64,000 nt of DNA from Sporosarcina sp. P13 (lineage in GTDB: Bacteria > Bacillota > Bacilli > Bacillales_A > Planococcaceae): NCBI RefSeq assembly GCF_002743055.1, contig NZ_PDYM01000008.1, positions 1 to 64,000 on the forward strand, written 5' to 3'. Position numbers and translations under genes: made by a program. Below the pieces are notes generated by a model, which made no database searches, was not told the origin of the DNA, and saw nothing but the letters and a program-made list of their open reading frames with translations. Positions 9,385 through 17,312 of the stretch are shown here, piece by piece; the first letter of the stretch is position 1; the number at the start of each line of letters is the position of its first letter.

Positions 9385-10431
9385 TTACCAATCAATACAG
9401 TCAATCATTTTCAATACGGGTTTAGATTTCGGCAATGCTTCTATTTGTTCTTTCGTAAAGAATTGCAATGTTCCATCTGTATCTATATCGATAAATTGCG
9501 CACGATATGCATGAATATCCCACGTAATATGCGAAAACACGTGGGGGAATCTTGCCAACTCCGTCACGTTTTTCAATTGCAGGTCGCTTTCCTTTTCAAA
9601 TGCTTCTATTGCAGGTAACTGTTGTAATTCGACCATCGGAAATTCCCATAGTCCGGCAAGTAATCCCGTGCTAGGTCTTTTTTGCATTAACCATTTTCCT
9701 TCTTCATTTTGAATCGCAAATGATGCGAGCGAGATGTGTTTCATCTTCTGCTTTTTAATTTTTATCGGCAGTTGCTGTTGTTTACCTTCTTCATACGCGA
9801 TACAAAAATCGCGAACGGGACATAATAAACATCGAGGGTTAGGTGTACAAATGGTAGCGCCTAGTTCCATCAACGCTTGATTAAAGGATGATGGATCCTC
9901 TTCTGAAATAAGTTCCATTACTGCTTGTTCAAATATCTTCTTATTGCGTAACAATGCTATATCTTCTTCAATTAACAATATTCTTGATAGCACTCGCATG
10001 ACATTTCCATCTACCGCATGTTCTGGCACGCCATAGGCAATACTTAAAATGGCACCTGCTGTATAAGGCCCTACACCTTTTAACGTTGAAATCTCTTTTC
10101 TATTATTAGGGACAGTTCCACCATAACTTTCGACAACTTCCCGGACACCTGATTGTAAATTACGGACCCGTGAATAATAGCCAAGACCTTCCCACATTTT
10201 TAAAATTTCTTCTTCCTCGGCATTCGACAAATCTTGCATCGTCGGAAACTTTTCGATAAATCGCTCATAGTAAGGAATGACCGTATCAACACGCGTCTGC
10301 TGTAACATCACTTCGGAGATCCAAATATAATACGGATTATTTGTTCTTCTCCAAGGTAAATCTCTTTTTTCAGCTTCATACCAAGACAATAAAGCCTGTT
10401 GGAAAGCCTTTTTCTGTTCAATTATATGCAT
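9385..10431 (-). CDS. mutY: A/G-specific adenine glycosylase MutY
   Basis: 348 residues. Order of parts: catalytic Glu40 in SEVMLQQTR, helix-hairpin-helix LKGVGPYTAGA, catalytic Asp in AVDGNVMRVLSR, a [4Fe-4S] cysteine loop (Cys195, 201, 204, 210), and a C-terminal NUDIX-like 8-oxoG recognition domain from about residue 230. It excises adenine mispaired with 8-oxoguanine. The cysteine spacing reads C-x5-C-x2-C-x5-C instead of the family C-x6-C-x2-C-x5-C, as checked in the codons around 9832-9849. It is the yfhQ orthologue, next to yfhP. The ATG at 10431 overlaps an unremarkable upstream region; the SD is weak (CGAAGT). Confidence 0.94.
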   Translation of the reverse strand: MHIIEQKKAFQQALLSWYEAEKRDLPWRRTNNPYYIWISEVMLQQTRVDTVIPYYERFIEKFPTMQDLSNAEEEEILKMWEGLGYYSRVRNLQSGVREVVESYGGTVPNNRKEISTLKGVGPYTAGAILSIAYGVPEHAVDGNVMRVLSRILLIEEDIALLRNKKIFEQAVMELISEEDPSSFNQALMELGATICTPNPRCLLCPVRDFCIAYEEGKQQQLPIKIKKQKMKHISLASFAIQNEEGKWLMQKRPSTGLLAGLWEFPMVELQQLPAIEAFEKESDLQLKNVTELARFPHVFSHITWDIHAYRAQFIDIDTDGTLQFFTKEQIEALPKSKPVLKMIDCIDW

Positions 10432-10537
10432 AGTAACTTCGATTCTCCGTTCAAATACTTTTAGTTCTCATACAAATGGGTATATAATTAGTATAGTGTT
10501 TGACAATAACCGACTCTTTCGATAAAGGAGTGATTCT

Positions 10538-11521
10538 TTGGATACAGGCACACATATTGCTATGGGCATTGCGATCAGCGGATTAGCATTTGCAGATCCA
10601 ATTGTAGCATCTGATCCATCCACAATGGGTGCAGTCTTTGCGGGTATTATGTTTGGTTCATTAATCCCCGATATTGATACTGTGCTTAAATTACGGAATA
10701 ACGCTGTCTATTTACGGAATCACAGAGGCATTACACATTCCGTTCCGGCTGTATTGTTATGGCCGTTAGTATTATCAATGATACTGTCTTTCATCGTTCC
10801 CGAATCTGTATTTCTTCATGTTTGGGCATGGACATTTCTAGCAGTGTTTATACACGTTTTTGTAGATATATTTAATTCATACGGCACGCAAGCACTCCGT
10901 CCGTTTTCGCAAAAGTGGGTTGCTATAGGAGTCATCAACACGTTTGACCCTATTATTTTCGCACTCCACGTCATCGCTATTTTGGCATGGTTTTTCGGAA
11001 CAGAACCCGTCGCGACAATGTCTACACTATACATCGTTCTGTTCTTCTATTACTTACTGCGTTTCGCTGTCAAAGCAGCGGTGAAAAACGCAGTGAAAAA
11101 GACGTTGCCTGGCGCTACGGATATTTTCATCGCACCGACTATGAATTTCTTCCAATGGCGTATAGCAGCAACGACTGAAACGGATCATTACGTAGGACGA
11201 GCCTATGGGCGTTCGATTACTATTTATGATCGCTTTGAACGTGAGGTTATGCCGATGTCACCACAAGTGGAAGCGGCATTGAAAGATCCCAACTTAAAGG
11301 CTTTCGTATCGTTCTCCCCTTTGTATCGCTGGTCGATCACTCATGTGGAAGATCTATACGAAGTTCGACTGATCGATTTACGTTACAGAAGTAAGGGATA
11401 TTATCCGTTCGTTGCGGTTGCGCATGTCAATGAAGAGTTGGAAATAGTCAATTCTTATACAGGCTGGATCTTCTCAGAAGACAAGCTCCGTAAAAAACTT
11501 AAATTCATTCCAAATAATTAA
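10538..11521 (+). CDS. yfhP: Membrane-bound metal-dependent hydrolase family protein YfhP
   Basis: 327 residues starting at TTG (10538) with SD AAAGGAG. The MDTGTH start and the HRGITHS motif (about residues 67-73) with nearby acidic residues (IPDIDT) are hallmarks of the YdjM/DUF457 family of putative zinc-dependent membrane hydrolases; four to five hydrophobic segments lie in the first ~190 residues, followed by a soluble C-terminal domain. In B. subtilis yfhP adjoins mutY and has been linked to its regulation; here it is divergent from mutY with about 106 nt between the starts. The true substrate is unknown. Confidence 0.87.
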   Translation: MDTGTHIAMGIAISGLAFADPIVASDPSTMGAVFAGIMFGSLIPDIDTVLKLRNNAVYLRNHRGITHSVPAVLLWPLVLSMILSFIVPESVFLHVWAWTFLAVFIHVFVDIFNSYGTQALRPFSQKWVAIGVINTFDPIIFALHVIAILAWFFGTEPVATMSTLYIVLFFYYLLRFAVKAAVKNAVKKTLPGATDIFIAPTMNFFQWRIAATTETDHYVGRAYGRSITIYDRFEREVMPMSPQVEAALKDPNLKAFVSFSPLYRWSITHVEDLYEVRLIDLRYRSKGYYPFVAVAHVNEELEIVNSYTGWIFSEDKLRKKLKFIPNN

Positions 11522-11558
11522 AGAACGTTCGTGCGAATGGCACGAGCGTTCTTTTTTA
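11522..11558 (+). terminator. Intrinsic terminator of yfhP
   Basis: Stem AGAACGTTCGTGC / GCACGAGCGTTCT with a 5-nt loop followed by TTTTTT, directly after the yfhP stop codon. Confidence 0.93.
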
Positions 11559-11594
11559 GTTTGTTGGTACGAGAAAATAACCTTCATATGTCGT

Positions 11595-11918
11595 TCGGCA
11601 TTTCCGGCAAAGATCTGCTCCTAACGCTCCGCTTTTACTCGCCAAAGCCGTACTTCACAACGGCTCTCGCTACAGAGGGGAACGTTTGTCTTGCGGGTGT
11701 AACTTTAGACTATAAGTACTTTGAGACTTCATTGTAGTTTTCAAGTGACTAATCGTAGCTTTTTCACCTTTTAAAATTCAAATGAATGATAAAGTGCGAA
11801 GCTGAATATCTCACTCGCTACCTTCAGAAGAAAACACTAGTGAAGCGTAGCGTAAGGCAGATCCTCCCGAACGCGTCCGCCTGGTGCGCAGTGTAACGGG
11901 AGCCTTTCCACTTCCTAA
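11595..11918. repeat. Non-coding element with imperfect inverted ends; copy of a dispersed repeat
   Basis: This gene-free stretch has related sequence at its two ends in opposite orientation: left GATCTGCTCCTAACGCTCC (about 11612-11630) against the complement of right GCGTAGCGTAAGGCAGATC (about 11845-11863), with CGTTCGG shared outside. The right end continues as GCGTCCGCCTGGTGCGCAGTG (split here: GCGTCCGCCT, then GGTGCGCAGTG), which recurs in variant form near 63.09 kb. A short open frame at 11531-11737 has no SD and runs through the terminator, so I do not call it a gene. It could be a MITE-like or REP-like element. Confidence 0.5.
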
Positions 11919-11927
11919 TTCTTTTTC

Positions 11928-12260
11928 TTACTTCCCGCTTTTAACATCTTTCAACATTGCTAACGGCAAGGCTTCGATGGCTTTTTCTCCCCCTAGGCGA
12001 TGACCCCATGCGAATAAACCTTTTAAGTAATCAACTTGGAAGAACACTCCCGTGTCGCCTTCGATACGATAAATCTCACCCGGCACAATCGTTGCTGGAT
12101 CGACTAAATATGATTGCACGAGAACCGCTTTACGCTGATGAACAGCATATTCGCTTATCATACCCATCTGTTCTGCTTTACGCGCCTTTTCCATAAGCAA
12201 ACCAATTTCGGTACGTAATTCATTTTCATTCATTTCACTATAATGTTTATCAGTAGCCAT
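11928..12260 (-). CDS. yfhH: YfhH family protein (DUF1811)
   Basis: 110 residues from the ATG at 12260, chosen because AAGGA is 9 nt upstream; earlier in-frame ATGs lack room for an SD. N-terminal helical part with the KARKAEQ segment (about residues 22-28), then a small beta-rich domain with PGEIYR and FAWGHRLGG. It matches YfhH of B. subtilis in length, sequence pattern and position after recX. The function is unknown. The start overlaps the end of recX by 11 nt, indicating translational coupling in one transcript. Confidence 0.85.
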   Translation of the reverse strand: MATDKHYSEMNENELRTEIGLLMEKARKAEQMGMISEYAVHQRKAVLVQSYLVDPATIVPGEIYRIEGDTGVFFQVDYLKGLFAWGHRLGGEKAIEALPLAMLKDVKSGK

Positions 12261-13062
12261 CTTCTTCATTCCTTTTCTTTTCAATAAATTGATCAATTTG
12301 AGCAAGTGGGATTCCTTTTTGATACATTGATTGTTTTACACGCTGCCTAAGGTCAGAGCCGGAGTATTTGCTTTGATAGCGCCTCCATGCCTTTTCACCA
12401 AATTTCTCCGTAATGTCTGACCATTCATCCTCATCGCGTTCAATCGTAACTTTACCGAGTACTTCTGATATTTGTTGGTATGAGAAACCTTTTCTAACTA
12501 ATGTGTTTTGGATTTTCTGTTTTACTTGCGCTGGAGGTTGTGAGCTGTTTGAGCGAATTGTTTTCTCAGCAAGCTTTAATGCGTTTTGCATCTGATCTTC
12601 CATCGTATATTCCTCCAATGCTTGAGTTTGAAGTTCTTTGGGTATACCCTTCTTATAGAGAGATTGCGCAATAGCTCGCGGTCCTTTTAACGAGCTGTTC
12701 TTTTCCGTACGCACGAGTGCTTCAGAAAAGGCTTCATCATTGAGGAAACCTAGTCGTTTTAGTTTAACGATTGCTTCTAAGACAACTGCTTCACCATAGT
12801 CTTTTTCAAGAAGCTTCTTTTTGACTTCCATCTCACTACGCATCCGGAAAGATAAAAAGTGTAATGCACGATTAAACGCTTTTTCGATTTGATCTGCGTA
12901 GACAATTTCATCAGACGCCCAATCGTCTAAGGTCATTCCTTTTGTGAGCTCAAATTTCACAAGGACAGTTTCATGGACACTAAAAGCATATTGTTCATCA
13001 ACAAAGATGTTATAACGTTCTTTATCTCTTTTTTGCTGTGATATTTTAGTAATAAGCGGCAC
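12250..13062 (-). CDS. recX: Recombination regulator RecX
   Basis: 270 residues, the length of B. subtilis RecX (yfhG, about 264). All-helical, basic protein with repeated three-helix RecX modules; segments LRQRVKQSMYQKGIP, MRSEMEVKKKLLEKDY and VKQKIQNTLVRKGFS are repeat copies of the same motif. RecX binds RecA filaments and modulates strand exchange. It is upstream of and overlaps yfhH, and divergent from yfhF, with about 90 nt between the two starts. The ATG at 13062 has a plausible SD, GTAGGTGATGAAG. Confidence 0.92.
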   Translation of the reverse strand: MPLITKISQQKRDKERYNIFVDEQYAFSVHETVLVKFELTKGMTLDDWASDEIVYADQIEKAFNRALHFLSFRMRSEMEVKKKLLEKDYGEAVVLEAIVKLKRLGFLNDEAFSEALVRTEKNSSLKGPRAIAQSLYKKGIPKELQTQALEEYTMEDQMQNALKLAEKTIRSNSSQPPAQVKQKIQNTLVRKGFSYQQISEVLGKVTIERDEDEWSDITEKFGEKAWRRYQSKYSGSDLRQRVKQSMYQKGIPLAQIDQFIEKKRNEEDGY

Positions 13063-13154
13063 TTCTTCATCACCTACTTTGTTCTAGTATACCGTTTCTT
13101 TTGGTGGTGGTCAGCAATAGTGTATTAATTTTTATAGATTGGAGGGGAATCACT

Positions 13155-14051
13155 ATGAGAGTGGTGATTACGGGAGGAACTGGTTTCATCGGTAGTATAT
13201 TAACAGAGAAATTGCAGAAGCATGGACATGACGTCATCATCTTCACACGTAAACCATCATCAAAACATAATGGCGTTCAGTATGTTCAATGGTTAACTGA
13301 TCACGCGTCACCAGAAGATGAAATCGATGAAATTGATGCGATTGTAAATTTAGCAGGGGTATCAATCGATAATGGTCGCTGGACGGAAGAACGTAAAAGG
13401 CAAATTTATGACAGCCGTATAACAGCTACAGCTGAGGTATTACGGATTATTAAGTCTCTACCTAAGAAACCTAGTGTATTAGTAAATGCAAGCGCAATTG
13501 GTATTTATCCTCAATCACTAACTGAGGAATACACAGAAGAGTCTAATGCAGTTGGTGATGATTTCCTCGCTAAAACCGTTTATGATTGGGAGCATCTGGC
13601 ACAAACAGCGTACGACTTTGATGTACGTACTGTATTCACTCGATTCGGGATTGTTCTTGGTAAAGATGGCGGCGCACTTCCTCTCATCCAATTACCCTAT
13701 AAATTATTTGCTGGGGGAAAGATTGGATCCGGCAATCAATGGTTTTCGTGGGTTCACGTTGAAGATGTCGCCAATGCTATTCTGTTTACATTGGAAAGTG
13801 ATGCGATTGAAGGTCCTGTCAATGTAGTAGCACCTAGTCCGATGCATATGAATGCCTTCGGGAAGACGATTGCAAAAGTATTGTATAGACCGCACTGGTT
13901 CCCCGTCCCTAGTTTCGCAATGGAATTAGCTTTAGGTGAAAAGAGTATTATTGTACTAAAAGGACAACATGTATTGCCTAAGAAGCTACTTGAAAAAGGC
14001 TTTACATTCCGCTATCCTTCGCTTGAACCCGCATTAAAAAATTTATTGTGA
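13155..14051 (+). CDS. yfhF: TIGR01777-family NAD-dependent epimerase-like protein (YfhF)
   Basis: 298 residues from the ATG at 13155 with a strong SD (GGAGGGG); an in-frame GTG/ATG extension to 13101 has no SD. Extended SDR fold: dinucleotide motif GGTGFIG at residues 7-13, VNLAGVSI and ASAIGIYP around the active site, and the C-terminal DUF1731-like part ending in FRYPSLEPALKNLL, a typical end of this family. The proteins are called cell-division inhibitor SulA-like or sugar-nucleotide epimerase-like, but no substrate is known. Same place as yfhF of B. subtilis beside recX. Confidence 0.9.
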   Translation: MRVVITGGTGFIGSILTEKLQKHGHDVIIFTRKPSSKHNGVQYVQWLTDHASPEDEIDEIDAIVNLAGVSIDNGRWTEERKRQIYDSRITATAEVLRIIKSLPKKPSVLVNASAIGIYPQSLTEEYTEESNAVGDDFLAKTVYDWEHLAQTAYDFDVRTVFTRFGIVLGKDGGALPLIQLPYKLFAGGKIGSGNQWFSWVHVEDVANAILFTLESDAIEGPVNVVAPSPMHMNAFGKTIAKVLYRPHWFPVPSFAMELALGEKSIIVLKGQHVLPKKLLEKGFTFRYPSLEPALKNLL

Positions 14052-14054
14052 AAC

Positions 14055-14093
14055 TTAAGCTTACAGGGATATTCACTCATCTGTAAGCTTATT
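14055..14093 (+). terminator. Terminator of yfhF
   Basis: Stem AAGCTTACAG / CTGTAAGCTT around a 14-nt loop followed by ATTT, just after the yfhF stop codon. The T run is short, so efficiency is uncertain. Confidence 0.7.
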
Positions 14094-14123
14094 TACATAG
14101 AAAAAATTCAACTACACATACTC
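14094..14123 (+). promoter_or_regulatory. Possible sigma-G promoter of pdaA
   Basis: -35 TACATA (14094-14099), 17-nt spacer, -10 CATACTC (14117-14123). The -10 is nearly the sigma-G consensus CATACTA and the -35 is a weaker match to TGAATA. PdaA is forespore-expressed in B. subtilis, which supports the reading. Confidence 0.55.
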
Positions 14124-14144
14124 TTTAAAAAGGAGTGAAGTTGT

Positions 14145-14945
14145 ATGGCTAAACATATTGTAGGAATTTTTATGGCGATTTGCCTAGTCATAGTGGGAGT
14201 TATTGTCAATCCATTTGCTGTACAAGCAGAGGCGTTTCATTGGGGTTTTAAAAAAGCGACTGACGGCGTACCTCCTTCTGCAGGTGCGCAGCTAGATCAG
14301 CTACTTGATGATTATGGTGCGATCTATAAAGGATCGGGCGATAAAAAAGTAGTGTATTTAACATTTGATAACGGGTATGAAAATGGCTATACAGAAAGCA
14401 TTTTAGATACGCTAAAAAAAGAGAAAGCCCCCGCTACGTTTTTCTTAACCGGCCATTATGTAAAAAGCGCCAGTGATTTAGTAAAACGTATGGTGAAAGA
14501 TGGTCATGGTATTGGAAATCACTCGTATGATCACCCAAATATGGCCAATTTATCTGAACAAGAAATGAAGGAAGAATGGGAAAGACTTGATGAAGCACTC
14601 CGCAAAACGACAGGTCAAAAACGGACAATTTATGCGCGACCACCGGAAGGAGTTTTTAATGCGAAGCTATTGCAAGTAGGAAATGATCTTGGGTATCGTC
14701 ATATTTTCTGGTCCGTTGCTTTCATCGACTGGCATCGTGATCAACCAAAAGGAAAGGCCTATGCCTATAACGAATTGATGAATCAACTGCATCCTGGTGC
14801 GGTTATTCTCATGCATACCGTATCTTCTGATAATGCCGAAGCTTTACCAGACTTTATTCGTGATGCAAAAAAACAAGGTTATAAATTTCATACGCTTGAT
14901 CAATTAGTAGATGAATACGAAAATAAACAATCGAGTATCCAATAA
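14145..14945 (+). CDS. pdaA: Delta-lactam-forming peptidoglycan N-deacetylase PdaA
   Basis: 266 residues with a signal peptide (about residues 1-29, cleavage near VQAEA) and a NodB polysaccharide deacetylase domain. Metal site: LTFDNGYENGYT carries the first Asp, and NHSYDHPN gives the two His; the Asp-to-Asn change in TFDNG is characteristic of PdaA enzymes. RPPEGVF and ILMHTVS are the other catalytic motifs. It deacetylates MurNAc in spore cortex peptidoglycan, a step to muramic-delta-lactam needed for germination. SD AAGGAGTG and a sigma-G-like promoter lie upstream, and a terminator follows. It is a single-gene unit. Confidence 0.95.
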   Translation: MAKHIVGIFMAICLVIVGVIVNPFAVQAEAFHWGFKKATDGVPPSAGAQLDQLLDDYGAIYKGSGDKKVVYLTFDNGYENGYTESILDTLKKEKAPATFFLTGHYVKSASDLVKRMVKDGHGIGNHSYDHPNMANLSEQEMKEEWERLDEALRKTTGQKRTIYARPPEGVFNAKLLQVGNDLGYRHIFWSVAFIDWHRDQPKGKAYAYNELMNQLHPGAVILMHTVSSDNAEALPDFIRDAKKQGYKFHTLDQLVDEYENKQSSIQ

Positions 14946-14947
14946 AT

Positions 14948-14990
14948 AAGAGACCTTATCTGTATGTATCTTGCCAACAGATAAGGTCCC
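14948..14990. terminator. Terminator of pdaA
   Basis: Stem GAGACCTTATCTG / CAGATAAGGTCCC after the stop codon, with A/T-rich flanks on both sides. It could also stop leftward transcripts from the promoter at 15146-15174. Confidence 0.75.
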
Positions 14991-14999
14991 TAATTATTT

Positions 15000-15174
15000 G
15001 ATTCATCTTCAATTTGCATTATACATTCGTAGTTATCCAATATATCTACTGCTATCGGACTGTACGGATCCCCTCCTTCGTTGTTATGTGTCTAGGATTC
15101 GATTCGCCTTTATAACTACGACCTCCTTTTCTTTTGATTAATCCAACTATAACAACTATTCAGTTAATTGTAAA
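15000..15174 (-). other. Minus-strand promoter and ribosome binding site without a canonical ORF
   Basis: On the minus strand a good sigma-A promoter is present: -35 TTTACA (15169-15174), 17-nt spacer, -10 TATAGT (15146-15151), then a strong SD AAAAGGAGG (15122-15130). However, the bases after it (TCGTAGTTATAAAGG) contain no ATG, GTG or TTG at a suitable distance. A GGAGGGG occurs again 50-60 nt further on, and an open frame ending SNN-stop near 14995 follows but lacks a normal start. It may be a decayed small gene, a leader RNA, or a gene with a rare start codon. The remaining sequence to 15256 shows nothing clear. Confidence 0.4.
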
Positions 15175-15310
15175 GCGTTTTAGTTAAAATTAATAATTTT
15201 TTTCATCCTTTCTAAACGATAAGTAGCTCCCCCGTTGTCGTTCATGAAAAATCAGATTGAAAAAGGCAGCATTTTCATATACGATATCAATGATGGAAAG
15301 AGGTGGACGT

Positions 15311-15481
15311 ATGGACACATCACATAATAAAGACCAAGTCGTCGAACTAAAAAATCGCTTCAATCAATTCATTGAAACTTTAGAAGCAGTGGAACCGGAA
15401 AACACGGACATCCAAGATATCGATCGACTAATTACATTATTAGATGAGTTAGAAGAACAGATGGAAAGTTATAAAAAATAA
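15311..15481 (+). CDS. SE1561 family small protein
   Basis: 56 residues from the ATG at 15311 (SD AAGAGGTGG); an in-frame start at 15257 has no SD. Entirely helical and acidic, with a pattern ending DIDRLITLLDELEEQM, resembling the short SE1561-type proteins of Bacillales. No function is known. It lies 23 nt before fumA on the same strand, so it may share that transcript. Confidence 0.7.
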   Translation: MDTSHNKDQVVELKNRFNQFIETLEAVEPENTDIQDIDRLITLLDELEEQMESYKK

Positions 15482-15504
15482 TAGAGTGTAACGGGGGATT
15501 TGAG

Positions 15505-17037
15505 ATGTACATAGAGTCGATTGAAAAAAGTATATATGACCTAATTTGCGAAACATCCACAAACTTACCTAAGGATGTTCGCCGTGCAATCCTTGCAGCC
15601 AAAGAAAAAGAAAACAAAGGTACAAGTTCAGCAATGAGCCTTGATACAATTGCACAAAATATCAATATGGCGGACGATAAACTATCTCCTATTTGCCAAG
15701 ATACTGGACTACCTACATTCAAGATTAAAACACCCATTGGAGTTAACCAATTGGAGATCAAAGCGGCTATCCTAAAAGCAATAGAACTTGCTACTAAACA
15801 CGGGAAACTTCGTCCAAACGCAGTTGATTCGTTGACTGGTGATAATAGTGGAAATAACTTAGGTCTCGGCCTACCTGTCGTGAAGTTCGAACAATGGGAA
15901 GAAGATTATATCGAAGCGAAGTTAATCCTTAAAGGTGGCGGATGTGAAAACAAAAACATCCAGTATAGCCTACCTACTGAACTTGAAGGTCTTGGACGTG
16001 CGGGACGTGATTTAGATGGAATCCGTAAGTGTATCTTACATTCCGTTTATCAAGCACAAGGACAAGGTTGTTCTGCAGGATTTATCGGTGTAGGAATCGG
16101 TGGGGACCGTTCTTCTGGATATGACTTGGCGAAAGATCAACTCTTCCGTGATGTTACAGACGTTAACCCGAACGCAGAACTTGCTCAATTAGAAGACTAC
16201 ATACTCGAAAAAGCAAACACGCTTGGAATTGGAACGATGGGCTTCGGCGGCGAAGCAACATTGCTTGGATGTAAAATTGGCGTGATGCACCGAATTCCTG
16301 CAAGTTTCTATGTATCTGTAGCGTATAATTGCTGGGCATACCGTCGTATGGCAGTGAACATTAATGTTGAGTCTGGAGAAATAACAGATTGGCATTATAA
16401 TGAAGGTGAAAAAATTGCATTTGAACAACCAGCAGAAGAAACAAAATCAACTGCACGTGTTGTAGAATTGCAAGCACCTATTTCAGAGGAAGAAATTCGC
16501 GACTTACGCGTAGGGGATGTTGTGAAAATCTCTGGTCGTATGTACACAGGACGCGATGCAATCCATAAGCATTTATCAGAGAATGACGCACCTGTAGATT
16601 TAAACGGCCAAGTGATCTACCACTGCGGACCTGTTGTATTGAAAAACGAAGAAGGCAAGTATGAAATTAAAGCAGCTGGTCCAACGACGTCTATTCGTGA
16701 AGAGCCGTATCAAGGCGATATCATGAAGAAGTTCGGTATTCGTGCAGTTGTCGGTAAAGGCGGCATGGGACCAAAAACATTAGCTGCACTTCAAGAGCAT
16801 GGCGGCGTGTACTTAAACGCAATCGGTGGAGCGGCACAATACTATGCCGACTGTATTAAAGAAGTAGAAGGTGTCGATTTACTGGAGTTCGGTATCCCAG
16901 AAGCTCTGTGGCATTTACGCGTTGAAGACTTTACAGCTGTCGTCACAATGGACTCACATGGTAATAGTCTACATGCCGATATCGATAAATCTTCACTCGA
17001 AAAACTATCTCAATACAAAGAAAAAGTATTTAACTAA
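15505..17037 (+). CDS. fumA: Class I fumarate hydratase, fused alpha and beta domains
   Basis: 510 residues combining the N-terminal (alpha) domain, about residues 1-280, and the C-terminal (beta) domain, about 330-505, of iron-sulfur hydro-lyases. The cluster cysteines are visible in SPICQDTGLP, GGGCENKN and GQGCSAGF, and GKGGMG plus AIGGAA mark the beta domain. It converts fumarate to L-malate in the TCA cycle through an oxygen-sensitive [4Fe-4S] cluster. B. subtilis uses the class II enzyme CitG, so this is either additional or a replacement. SD GGGGG precedes the ATG. The gene ends at a terminator. Confidence 0.93.
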   Translation: MYIESIEKSIYDLICETSTNLPKDVRRAILAAKEKENKGTSSAMSLDTIAQNINMADDKLSPICQDTGLPTFKIKTPIGVNQLEIKAAILKAIELATKHGKLRPNAVDSLTGDNSGNNLGLGLPVVKFEQWEEDYIEAKLILKGGGCENKNIQYSLPTELEGLGRAGRDLDGIRKCILHSVYQAQGQGCSAGFIGVGIGGDRSSGYDLAKDQLFRDVTDVNPNAELAQLEDYILEKANTLGIGTMGFGGEATLLGCKIGVMHRIPASFYVSVAYNCWAYRRMAVNINVESGEITDWHYNEGEKIAFEQPAEETKSTARVVELQAPISEEEIRDLRVGDVVKISGRMYTGRDAIHKHLSENDAPVDLNGQVIYHCGPVVLKNEEGKYEIKAAGPTTSIREEPYQGDIMKKFGIRAVVGKGGMGPKTLAALQEHGGVYLNAIGGAAQYYADCIKEVEGVDLLEFGIPEALWHLRVEDFTAVVTMDSHGNSLHADIDKSSLEKLSQYKEKVFN

Positions 17038-17061
17038 TCCCTTAAACCTTTCGCTAGTTCT

Positions 17062-17108
17062 GACTGCAAAGAAACTCTAACCTATAGAGTTTCCTTGCAG
17101 TCTCTTTT
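17062..17108 (+). terminator. Terminator of fumA
   Basis: Stem GACTGCAAAGAAACTCT / AGAGTTTCCTTGCAGTC with a short loop, followed by TCTTTTATT, 24 nt after the fumA stop codon. Confidence 0.88.
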
Positions 17109-17167
17109 ATTGTTATCGATATATTTGCTAAAACCTAATCATTTTTGTAACACTAATCCACAGCAAC

Positions 17168-17260
17168 TGCTATACTATAGATAATAACAATTACAACTTC
17201 ATAATAATTCTTTTTAAAAGACCAAAAGTCGATTCTACTACTGTAGAGTCGACTTTGATG
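17168..17260 (+). promoter_or_regulatory. Extended -10 promoter and hairpin leader of the P1B4 ATPase gene
   Basis: TGCTATACT (17168-17176) is a good extended -10 without a clear -35. About 50 nt into the presumed leader lies an inverted repeat, AAAGTCGATTCTAC against GTAGAGTCGACTTT (about 17225-17257), with one non-Watson-Crick pair and no T run, so it is more likely an RNA structure or operator than a terminator. Confidence 0.5.
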
Positions 17261-17281
17261 CTTTAATCAGACATTTGAAAT

Positions 17282-17296
17282 TGAAATTCATTATCA
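17282..17296. promoter_or_regulatory. Fur/PerR-like box before the P1B4 ATPase
   Basis: TGAAATTCATTATCA matches the Fur 7-1-7 consensus TGATAATnATTATCA at 12 of 14 positions, with a perfect right half, and the PerR consensus TTATAATnATTATAA at about 10 of 14. It ends a few bases before the SD GGAGGAG and well downstream of the extended -10, so simple promoter blocking is not obvious. In B. subtilis pfeT is controlled by PerR and Fur. Confidence 0.55.
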
Positions 17297-17312
17297 ATTA
17301 GGAGGAGAGCAA

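Noticed and set aside
11531-11737. 68-residue open frame after yfhP
   Set aside because: It starts inside the yfhP terminator, has no SD, and shows no family features; it overlaps a repeat-like region.
14434-14643. 69-residue open frame on the minus strand
   Set aside because: Antisense to pdaA, which is clearly coding.
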